A stretch of 64,000 nt of DNA from Agrilutibacter niabensis. GTDB lineage: Bacteria; Pseudomonadota; Gammaproteobacteria; Xanthomonadales; Xanthomonadaceae. Numbering within the stretch: the first letter of the stretch is position 1; each line of letters begins with the position of its first letter. The stretch is taken from positions 558,001 to 622,000 of the forward strand of contig NZ_JBHSNJ010000012.1 in NCBI RefSeq assembly GCF_042657165.1. The letters run 5' to 3'. Made by a program: the position numbers and the translations under genes. The notes under the pieces were generated by a model, which searched no databases, was not told the DNA's origin, and saw only the letters and a program-made list of their open reading frames with translations. Below are positions 8,639 through 14,645 of this stretch, piece after piece.

Positions 8639-9049
8639 ATGCACACCGGAAGTTGCCTCTGCGGCGCTATCCGTTACGAAATCCGGGGCGACGTGGGTCC
8701 CGGTTTCTACTGCCACTGCCGGCGGTGCCGCAAAGCAGGCGGTTCGGCCTTCGCTTCCAATGCCGTCGTCGCGGCGGAGCATTTCGTGGTGACGGCAGGC
8801 GAGGACGCGCTGAAGACGTTCATCGCCGACACCGGCCTGCACAGGTCGTTCTGCGGCAATTGCGGCTCGCCCATCATCAGCCGCCGCGAAGGCGTGCCGC
8901 AGGTGCGCGTGCGCCTGGGCACCCTGGACACACCGTTGGGCGCGGGGCAGGGGCCGCAGGCGCATATCTATGTGGGCTCGAAGGCCGACTGGTGGGAGAT
9001 CCACGACGAGCTGCCCCGCTATCCGGAGGCCCCGCCGCGGCCGCGATGA
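8639..9049 (+). CDS. GFA/CENP-V-type zinc-binding protein
   Basis: A 136-residue single-domain protein of the glutathione-dependent formaldehyde-activating enzyme (GFA, formerly DUF636) fold. Zinc-ligand motifs are in place: SCLCGAIRYEI near the N-terminus, CHCRRCRK (about residues 26-33) and CGNCGSP (about 78-84). Length is typical. The start is the ATG just after AGAGCG. Members bind one or two zinc ions; very few have a proven reaction, and many bacterial copies are of unknown role. It stands alone between repeat-rich spacers. Confidence 0.9.
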   Translation: MHTGSCLCGAIRYEIRGDVGPGFYCHCRRCRKAGGSAFASNAVVAAEHFVVTAGEDALKTFIADTGLHRSFCGNCGSPIISRREGVPQVRVRLGTLDTPLGAGQGPQAHIYVGSKADWWEIHDELPRYPEAPPRPR

Positions 9050-9084
9050 AGCGGCTTCGGACCGTGGAACTCCGGCGAGGGGAC

Positions 9085-9520
9085 GAAAAGCCTCGTGGAC
9101 GAGGCAGGGAGCCTCGTGGATGAAGCAAAAAGCCTCGGTGACGAGGCTCCGGAGGCTCATCAATGAGGCAATACGTCCCACCGATGAAGCAATAAGCCTC
9201 GGTGACGAGGTTCCTGAGGCTCACCGATGAAGCAAAAAGCCTCGGTGACGAGGTTCCTGAGCCTCACCGATGAAGCAATAAGCCTCGGCGACGAAGCTCC
9301 TGAGGCTCACCGATGAAGCAAGAAGCCTCGGTGACGAGGTTCCTGAGCCTCACCGATGAAGCAATAAGCCTCGGCGACGAAGCTCCCGGGCTCATCCAAT
9401 GAGGCAATAGGCCTCGACGATGAGGCTGTCGAGCTCCATCGATGAGGCAGGAAACCCCGGTGCCGAGGCCCTGGGGCGGATCGATGAGGCAAAAAGTCTC
9501 ATCCATGAGGGGCCGGGCCT
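9085..9520. repeat. tandem repeat array, 43-bp unit
   Basis: Five consecutive units start at 9183, 9226, 9269, 9312 and 9355, exactly 43 bp apart, each opening with GATGAAGCAA and continuing AGCCTCGGYGACGA. Degenerate copies extend on both sides (from about 9085 and to about 9520). Units 9226+9269 and 9312+9355 form a higher-order 86-bp pair differing at only a few positions. Because 43 is not a multiple of three and every unit carries TGA and often TAA on the plus strand, it is not a repeat protein. TCGGTGA and TCACCGA within a unit, or GCCTC and GAGGC, can pair, so each unit can fold. There are no variable spacers, so it is not CRISPR. Confidence 0.85.
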
Positions 9521-9568
9521 CGCCGGTCGGGCAGGCAGGCCTGTCGCGGTCCCCGGTATCCGCGCGGG

Positions 9569-9597
9569 TTGACTTGCCATGCCCCGTCCCCAACCAT
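9569..9597 (+). promoter_or_regulatory. weak promoter candidate for the thrS leader
   Basis: TTGACT (9569-9574) and AACCAT (9592-9597) are 17 bases apart. The -35 is good and the -10 poor. It lies about 80 bases before the leader peptide, a suitable distance for an attenuated operon, but the assignment is tentative. Confidence 0.3.
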
Positions 9598-9678
9598 TGC
9601 CACCTGCGCGGCGCCTGCCGCGCCGGACCCGAGACAGGATCAGGTGACCCGCGGCAATCCGCCGGTCGAGCGTGTGAC

Positions 9679-9705
9679 ATGAGCACTACCATCACCCATC
9701 GCTGA
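9679..9705 (+). CDS. threonine-rich leader peptide upstream of thrS
   Basis: An 8-codon open frame, M-S-T-T-I-T-H-R-stop, with three Thr codons (ACT, ACC, ACC) among its eight. Its stop lies 21 bases before an intrinsic terminator hairpin that precedes thrS. Short frames rich in the cognate amino acid, followed by a terminator, are the signature of ribosome-mediated attenuation, as in thrL of the E. coli threonine operon. The peptide resembles the S-T-T-I-T core of ThrL. Here it would couple thrS expression to charged tRNA-Thr. The ribosome binding site is weak. The role is inferred from layout. Confidence 0.6.
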   Translation: MSTTITHR

Positions 9706-9726
9706 AACGCCCCGAGGTCCCGTCGC

Positions 9727-9755
9727 ACGGCGCCCTCGCGGCGCCGTTTTCGTTT
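9727..9755 (+). terminator. intrinsic terminator / attenuator before thrS
   Basis: ACGGCGCC and GGCGCCGT form an 8-bp GC-rich stem with a 5-base loop, followed at once by TTTTCGTTT. It lies after the Thr leader peptide and before thrS, so it fits the terminator arm of an attenuator. GGCGCC also occurs in an upstream hairpin at 9606-9623, which could offer an alternative pairing. Confidence 0.7.
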
Positions 9756-9785
9756 CCGCGCCCCGCGCGAGTGCCGCCACCCCAA

Positions 9786-9806
9786 CCTTCCCCGTACGGG
9801 GGAAGG
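9786..9806. repeat. GC-rich palindrome in the thrS leader
   Basis: CCTTCCCC and GGGGAAGG pair across a short loop 24 bases before the thrS start codon. It belongs to the dispersed C-run/G-run palindrome family. So close to the start, it might affect ribosome access. Confidence 0.5.
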
Positions 9807-9829
9807 GAGCAAAGGTCCCACGCAACTCC

Positions 9830-11731
9830 ATGATCGCCATTACCCTCCCCGACGGCAGCCGCCGTGAATTCGACAATCCCGTGACGGTCGGCGATGTCGC
9901 CGCCTCCATCGGCGCCGGCCTGGCCAAGGCCGCGCTGGCCGGCAAGGTCGACGGCAAGCTGGTCGACACCAGCTACCGCATCGACAACGACGCCTCGCTC
10001 GAGATCGTCACCGACAAGCATCCCGACGCCCTCGACGTGCTGCGCCACTCCACCGCGCACCTGCTTGCGCAGGCCGTGCAGCGCCTGTTCCCCGGCGCGC
10101 AGGTCACGATCGGCCCGGTGATCGACAACGGCTTCTATTACGACTTCGCCTACGAGCGCCCGTTCACGCCGGAAGACCTGCCCGCCATCGAGGCGGAGAT
10201 GCAGAAGATCGTCAAGGAATCGCTGCCGGTGTCGCGCAGCGTGAAGTCGCGCGACGACGCGGTGGCCTTCTTCAAGGGCATGGGCGAGGCCTACAAGGCC
10301 GAGATCATCGAAAGCATCCCGGCCAACGAAGACCTCTCGCTGTACAGCCAGGGCGAGTTCACCGACCTGTGCCGTGGTCCGCACGTGCCGGGCACCGACA
10401 AGCTGCGCGCGTTCAAGCTGATGAAGGTGGCCGGCGCCTACTGGCGCGGCGATTCCAACAACCAGATGCTCAGCCGCATCTACGGCACGGCCTGGTTGAA
10501 CGACAAGGACCTCAAGGCCTACCTGCACCAGCTGGAGGAAGCCGAGAAGCGCGACCACCGCAAGATCGCCAAGCAGCAGGACCTGTTCCACCTGCAGGAA
10601 GAAGCCCCGGGCCTGATCTTCTGGCACCCGAAGGGCTGGTCGGTGTGGCAGGTCGTGGAGCAGCACATGCGCCGCGTCTACCGCGAAACCGGCTACGGCG
10701 AAGTGCGCTGCCCGCAGATCCTCGATGTGTCGCTGTGGAAGTCCTCGGGCCACTGGGACAACTACAAGGACAACATGTTCTTCACCGAGTCGGAGAAGCG
10801 CACCTACGCGCTCAAGCCGATGAACTGCCCGGGCCACGTGCAGGTGTTCAAGCAGGGGCTGCACAGCTACCGCGACCTGCCGATCCGCTACGGCGAGTTC
10901 GGCGCCTGCCACCGCAACGAGCCCTCGGGCGCGCTGCACGGCATCCTGCGGGTGCGTGGCTTCACCCAGGACGACGGCCACATCTTCTGCACCGAGGACC
11001 AGATCGAGGCCGAGGTAACCGCCTTCCACCAGCAGGCGATGCAGGTCTACGCCGACTTCGGCTTCAGCGACGTCCAGCTCAAGATCGCCCTGCGTCCTGA
11101 CCCGCGCCTGGGCGACGACGCCACCTGGGACAAGGCCGAGAATGCCCTGCGCTCGGCCCTGAGCGCCGCCGGCGTGGAATGGCAGGAGCTGCCGGGCGAG
11201 GGCGCCTTCTATGGCCCCAAGATCGAATACCACCTCAAGGACGCCATCGGCCGGACCTGGCAACTGGGCACCATGCAGGTCGATTTCATGATGCCGGGCC
11301 GCCTGGGCGCCGAATATGTCGACGAACACAGCCAGAAGCGCCATCCGGTGATGCTGCACCGGGCCATCGTGGGCTCCATGGAGCGGTTCATCGGCATCCT
11401 GATCGAGCACCACGCCGGGCACTTCCCGTCCTGGCTGGCCCCGGTGCAGGCGGTGGTGATGAATATCACCGATGCCCAGGCTGACTGGGTCGACGAGGTC
11501 CGGAAATCCCTTGCAAATCAAGGATTCCGGGTCCAATCCGATTTGCGGAACGAGAAGATCGGCTATAAGATCCGCGAGCACACGCTGCAGCGCGTGCCAT
11601 ACCTGCTGGTGGTCGGAGACCGCGAGAAGGAAAATGGCATGGTCGCGGTGCGTACGCGAGGAGGGGAGGATCTCGGCACCATGTCCGTCGCCGATTTCGC
11701 TTCGCGTTTGCGCAGTGAGAGCGCCCAGTAG
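9830..11731 (+). CDS. thrS: threonyl-tRNA synthetase
   Basis: A full-length class II enzyme (633 residues) that charges tRNA-Thr in the cytosol. Domains in order: TGS (1-62), the editing/SAD domain (to about 240, with LYSQGEFTDLCRGPHVPGT), the class II catalytic core with the zinc Cys in MNCPGHVQVFKQ, motif 2 in the GEFGACHRNEPSGALHG stretch, the zinc His in DDGHIFC, and motif 3 in HRAIVGSMERFIGIL. The C-terminal anticodon-binding domain ends DFASRLRSESAQ. It heads the conserved thrS-infC-rpmI-rplT-pheS-pheT-ihfA block. A Thr-rich leader peptide and terminator precede it, so attenuation control is likely. Confidence 0.98.
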   Translation: MIAITLPDGSRREFDNPVTVGDVAASIGAGLAKAALAGKVDGKLVDTSYRIDNDASLEIVTDKHPDALDVLRHSTAHLLAQAVQRLFPGAQVTIGPVIDNGFYYDFAYERPFTPEDLPAIEAEMQKIVKESLPVSRSVKSRDDAVAFFKGMGEAYKAEIIESIPANEDLSLYSQGEFTDLCRGPHVPGTDKLRAFKLMKVAGAYWRGDSNNQMLSRIYGTAWLNDKDLKAYLHQLEEAEKRDHRKIAKQQDLFHLQEEAPGLIFWHPKGWSVWQVVEQHMRRVYRETGYGEVRCPQILDVSLWKSSGHWDNYKDNMFFTESEKRTYALKPMNCPGHVQVFKQGLHSYRDLPIRYGEFGACHRNEPSGALHGILRVRGFTQDDGHIFCTEDQIEAEVTAFHQQAMQVYADFGFSDVQLKIALRPDPRLGDDATWDKAENALRSALSAAGVEWQELPGEGAFYGPKIEYHLKDAIGRTWQLGTMQVDFMMPGRLGAEYVDEHSQKRHPVMLHRAIVGSMERFIGILIEHHAGHFPSWLAPVQAVVMNITDAQADWVDEVRKSLANQGFRVQSDLRNEKIGYKIREHTLQRVPYLLVVGDREKENGMVAVRTRGGEDLGTMSVADFASRLRSESAQ

Positions 11732-11788
11732 CGTTTTTGAACCCCGGCCACTCGGATGGCCGGCTCGTTTCTTCTTGGAGATCGCAAC

Positions 11789-12310
11789 ATCAGTACTCCC
11801 GAAAAGCCGAACCGTAAGAACCAGGAAATCCGCGTACCCCGCGTCCGCGTGATCGGTAGCGACGGCGAAATGATCGGCGTGCTTTCGCGCGACGAAGCGC
11901 TTGGCATGGCCCAGGACGAAGGCCTCGACCTCGTCGAGATCCAGCCGAACGCGGATCCGCCGGTCTGCAAGATCATGGATTTCGGCAAGTTCAAGTTCGA
12001 GCTGCAGAAGAAGGCGAACGAGGCCAAGAAGCGGCAGAAGCAGGTCGAGATCAAGGAACTCAAGTTCCGCCCGGTCACCGACGAAGGCGACTACCAGATC
12101 AAGATGCGCAACATCCGCCGCTTCCTCGAGGAAGGCGACAAGGTCAAGGTCAACATCCGCTTCCGTGGCCGCGAGATGAGCCACCAGGAACTCGGCCGCG
12201 AGATGGCGGCCCGGATCGAGGCTGACCTGGGTGACGAGATCGTGGTCGAGTCGCGCCCGCGCCTGGAAGGCCGGCAGATGGTCATGATGATCGCGCCCAA
12301 GAAGAAGTGA
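11789..12310 (+). CDS. infC: translation initiation factor IF-3, non-canonical ATC start
   Basis: IF-3 binds the 30S subunit and checks the initiator codon. The protein reads ISTPEKPNRKNQEIRVPRVR at its start and ends MVMMIAPKKK, giving 173 residues with the usual N-domain, basic linker (KKANEAKKRQKQVEIKELK) and C-domain. The chosen start is ATC at 11789, preceded by TTGGAG eight bases upstream. An in-frame ATG at 11756 lies in the loop of a hairpin (11744-11763, CCGGCCA/TGGCCGG) and has no ribosome binding site, so an 11-residue extension is unlikely. infC genes typically use AUU, AUC or AUA starts, which let IF-3 repress its own translation. Confidence 0.93.
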   Translation: MSTPEKPNRKNQEIRVPRVRVIGSDGEMIGVLSRDEALGMAQDEGLDLVEIQPNADPPVCKIMDFGKFKFELQKKANEAKKRQKQVEIKELKFRPVTDEGDYQIKMRNIRRFLEEGDKVKVNIRFRGREMSHQELGREMAARIEADLGDEIVVESRPRLEGRQMVMMIAPKKK

Positions 12311-12340
12311 CATCAGCCGCGCAGCGGCTGATTCCAACCG

Positions 12341-12372
12341 TTCCCCTCTCACCGCTCGCGGGGAGAGGGGAA
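12341..12372. repeat. palindromic repeat after infC
   Basis: TTCCCCTCTC and GAGAGGGGAA form a 10-bp stem. It is the dispersed C-run/G-run palindrome family again, placed 30 bases after the infC stop and before its terminator. Confidence 0.65.
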
Positions 12373-12381
12373 AGGGTGAGG

Positions 12382-12408
12382 GGGCGCCGCGAGGCGCCCT
12401 TCGCTTTT
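12382..12408 (+). terminator. intrinsic terminator after infC
   Basis: GGGCGCC and GGCGCCC form a 7-bp stem with loop GCGA, followed by TTCGCTTTT. It would end or attenuate the thrS-infC transcript, so rpmI-rplT may be transcribed at least partly separately. Confidence 0.75.
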
Positions 12409-12420
12409 AGACACGAGTAG

Positions 12421-12472
12421 AACACCCCTCATCCGCCCTTCGGGCACCTTCTCCCCGCGATGCGGGGAGAAG
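12421..12472. repeat. dispersed palindromic repeat, copy B (inverted relative to copy A)
   Basis: This is the reverse complement of the element at 8436-8490: stem CTTCTCCCCGC/GCGGGGAGAAG with loop GAT, preceded by ATCCGCCCTTCGGGCAC. Identical arms and near-identical flanks show common origin. It sits in the 457-base infC-rpmI gap. Confidence 0.8.
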
Positions 12473-12689
12473 AAGGCGCATGGGTGGCGGGGGAGCACGT
12501 CAGGGAGCGGGCTGGCGGGATTGCCTCCCGCCGCGCCGTAACCCCCGGAATTGCAAGGGAAACCATCTCCCGGCATAATGCGCGGCCCGGTTCGCCGGGT
12601 TTGCAGTCAGCTGTATTACGGAACCTGTCGTGATCCCTTTGTGGATCAACGACTTACAAGCCGGCACGGGCAGGACGGAAAGACCGCCT

Positions 12690-12718
12690 TGGTCTTCGCG
12701 ACAAAGTCGCAAAGACCA
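12690..12718 (+). promoter_or_regulatory. long hairpin in the rpmI-rplT leader (candidate ribosomal-protein control site)
   Basis: TGGTCTTcGCGAC and GTCGCaAAGACCA pair almost perfectly around an AAA loop, 50 bases before the rpmI start. In other bacteria L20 represses rpmI-rplT by binding a structured leader. This hairpin is a candidate for a comparable site, but no L20-binding consensus can be verified by eye. No U-tract follows, so it is not a terminator. Confidence 0.45.
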
Positions 12719-12767
12719 GGAAGAGGCGGCGCCCAGGCCAGTCACAGACATCCGAAAGGACATCGCA

Positions 12768-12965
12768 ATGCCCAAGATCAAGACCAATCGGGCGGCGGCC
12801 AAGCGTTTCCGGAAGACCGCTTCCGGCAAGTACAAGGCTGGCCACGCCAACAAGAGCCACATCCTCACCAAGAAGGCGACCAAGCGGAAGCGCAACCTGC
12901 GGCAGACGAACCATGTTCGTGCCGAGGACGCTGGCCGTCTGGACCGCATGCTTCCGTATTTGTGA
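12768..12965 (+). CDS. rpmI: 50S ribosomal protein L35 (bL35)
   Basis: A 65-residue basic protein beginning MPKIKTNRAAAKRFRKTASG and ending DRMLPYL, the full normal length for bL35. A GAAAGGA ribosome binding site lies upstream. rplT follows after 12 bases, so the pair is co-transcribed. It is part of the large ribosomal subunit. Confidence 0.98.
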   Translation: MPKIKTNRAAAKRFRKTASGKYKAGHANKSHILTKKATKRKRNLRQTNHVRAEDAGRLDRMLPYL

Positions 12966-12977
12966 GGAGACTGAAAA

Positions 12978-13337
12978 ATGGCACGAGTTAAGCGTGGTGT
13001 TACGGCACGAGCCCGCCACAAGAAAGTTCTGAAAGCTGCGAAGGGCTACTACAACGCCCGCCGCAAGGTCTTCCGCGTCGCCAAGCAGGCGGTGACGAAG
13101 GCCCTGCAGTACGCCTATATCGGTCGTAAGCAGAAGAAGCGCAATTTCCGTTCGCTGTGGATCACCCGCATCAATGCGGCGGCCCGCATCAACGGCATGA
13201 GCTACAGCCGTTTCATCAACGGCCTGCTGAAGGCCGGCATCACCCTGGACCGCAAGGTGCTGGCGGACATCGCCGTGCATGACGCGAAGGGTTTTGCGGC
13301 GCTGGCAGAGAAGGCGAAGAGCGCGCTCGCAGCGTAA
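12978..13337 (+). CDS. rplT: 50S ribosomal protein L20 (bL20)
   Basis: 119 residues beginning MARVKRGVTARARHKKVLKA, with the long basic N-terminal extension (to about residue 60) that threads into 23S rRNA and a globular C-domain (SRFINGLLKAGITLDRKVLA). It is needed early in 50S assembly and in many bacteria represses its own operon. GAGGAG precedes the start. A strong terminator follows 57 bases after the stop. Confidence 0.98.
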   Translation: MARVKRGVTARARHKKVLKAAKGYYNARRKVFRVAKQAVTKALQYAYIGRKQKKRNFRSLWITRINAAARINGMSYSRFINGLLKAGITLDRKVLADIAVHDAKGFAALAEKAKSALAA

Positions 13338-13394
13338 GTTGAACGATCGGCCGTCCGCAGCGCGGATGGCACGCTCGCACAACGCAGTACACGC

Positions 13395-13432
13395 ATGGGG
13401 AAGGGCGCAAGTCCTTCCCCATGTTTCGTTTT
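13395..13432 (+). terminator. intrinsic terminator between rplT and pheS
   Basis: ATGGGGAAGG and CCTTCCCCAT form a 10-bp stem with an 8-base loop, followed by GTTTCGTTTT. In enterobacteria a Phe leader peptide precedes pheST, but no Phe-rich frame was found here. The hairpin therefore seems to be a simple terminator, with a separate promoter for pheS in the remaining 130 bases. Confidence 0.85.
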
Positions 13433-13567
13433 GGGCGTCCCACGATAGACGCAATGGCCGAGATTGATGCCGCGACGGCGGCCGACAATGGCAGGCCATA
13501 GCGCGATCTTGCAGAAGTAGTTCGCCGCCAAGACAGCCAACGAAACAACTCCAAGGTTCGACAGCAA

Positions 13568-14578
13568 ATGAGTGGAATCGAATCCCTGACGCAGCAGGCC
13601 CTGAACGATATCGCCTCGGCGGCAACGCCCGAAGCGATCGAAGCCCTGCGCGTCGCCCTCCTGGGCAAGCACGGCAGCGTCACCGCGCAACTCAAGCAAC
13701 TGGGCGCCTTGCCGCCCGACCAGCGCAAGACGGCCGGCGAAGCCATCAACCAGGCGCGCGACGTCCTCACTGCAGCGCTGGGCGAACGCAAGGCCGTGCT
13801 GGAAGATGCCGCGCTCGATTCCCGCCTCGCATCGGAAACCGTCGACGTCACGCTGCCCGGTATCAGCGCCAGCCGCGGCGGCCTGCATCCGGTCAGCCGC
13901 ACGATGGAACGCATGGCCGATATCTTCGGCCGCCTGGGCTTCGAGCTCAGCAATGGCCCCGAGATCGAGGACGACTGGCACAACTTCGAGGCCCTGAACT
14001 TCCCGCCGCACCATCCGGCGCGGGCGATGCACGACACGTTCTACTTCCCGCCTGACAGCAGCGGCGCCGCCCGCCTGCTGCGCACGCACACCTCGGGGGT
14101 GCAGGTGCGGTACATGCTCGAGAACAAGCCGCCGCTACGCATGATCGCGCTGGGCAAGGTCTATCGCAGCGACAGCGACCAGACCCACACGCCGATGTTC
14201 CACCAGTGCGAAGGCCTGCTGATCGACGAGCACGCGAGCTTCGCGGACCTGAAGGGCACGCTCGCAGAGTTCGTGCGCGCGTTCTTCGAGCGCGACTTCG
14301 AGATGCGTTTCCGCCCGAGCTACTTCCCCTTCACCGAGCCGTCGGCAGAAGTCGATATCGCCTGGCAGCAGCCGGATGGCTCGACGCGCTGGCTGGAAGT
14401 GCTCGGCTGCGGCATGGTCCATCCGAACGTGCTGCGCAACGTCGGCATCGATCCGGAGAAGTACACCGGATATGCCTTCGGCATGGGCGTGGAGCGTTTC
14501 GCGATGCTGCGTTACGGCGTCGAAGACCTGCGCAGCTTCTTCGAGAACGACGTGCGTTTCCTGCGCCAGTTCGCGTAA
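13568..14578 (+). CDS. pheS: phenylalanyl-tRNA synthetase alpha subunit
   Basis: A 336-residue catalytic subunit of the (alpha-beta)2 enzyme that charges tRNA-Phe. The N-terminal coiled-coil arm (about 1-85) is followed by the class II core. Motif 1 is around HPVSRTMERMADIFGRLGF, motif 2 covers GKVYRSDSDQTHTPMFHQCE, and motif 3 is in GYAFGMGVERFAMLRYG near the C-terminus. Length is normal. pheT follows after 67 bases. Confidence 0.98.
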   Translation: MSGIESLTQQALNDIASAATPEAIEALRVALLGKHGSVTAQLKQLGALPPDQRKTAGEAINQARDVLTAALGERKAVLEDAALDSRLASETVDVTLPGISASRGGLHPVSRTMERMADIFGRLGFELSNGPEIEDDWHNFEALNFPPHHPARAMHDTFYFPPDSSGAARLLRTHTSGVQVRYMLENKPPLRMIALGKVYRSDSDQTHTPMFHQCEGLLIDEHASFADLKGTLAEFVRAFFERDFEMRFRPSYFPFTEPSAEVDIAWQQPDGSTRWLEVLGCGMVHPNVLRNVGIDPEKYTGYAFGMGVERFAMLRYGVEDLRSFFENDVRFLRQFA

Positions 14579-14613
14579 CGCGGGTTGTGACCCGCCACAC
14601 CTGTGACGAGAAG

Positions 14614-14628
14614 GCGGGCCCGGCCCGC
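14614..14628. repeat. GGCGGGCC-type palindrome in the pheS-pheT gap
   Basis: GCGGGCC and GGCCCGC are separated by one base. It resembles the palindromes tandemly arranged at 6049-6156, here as a single copy. Confidence 0.5.
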
Positions 14629-14645
14629 TCCACGGATACGAAACG

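Noticed and set aside
9085..9520. CRISPR array
   Set aside because: Units abut directly at 43-bp period with no unique spacers, and there are no cas genes in the window.
9264..9821. Minus-strand repeat protein covering the tandem array
   Set aside because: A 43-bp unit shifts frame each repeat, the start lies in the thrS leader, and there is no ribosome binding site; the frame is open by composition.
9692..12352. 886-codon minus-strand frame across thrS and infC
   Set aside because: Shadow of two well-defined plus-strand genes; composition is typical of antisense translation in GC-rich DNA.
13338..13567. PheM-like leader peptide before pheS
   Set aside because: No short frame rich in Phe codons was found around the terminator at 13395.
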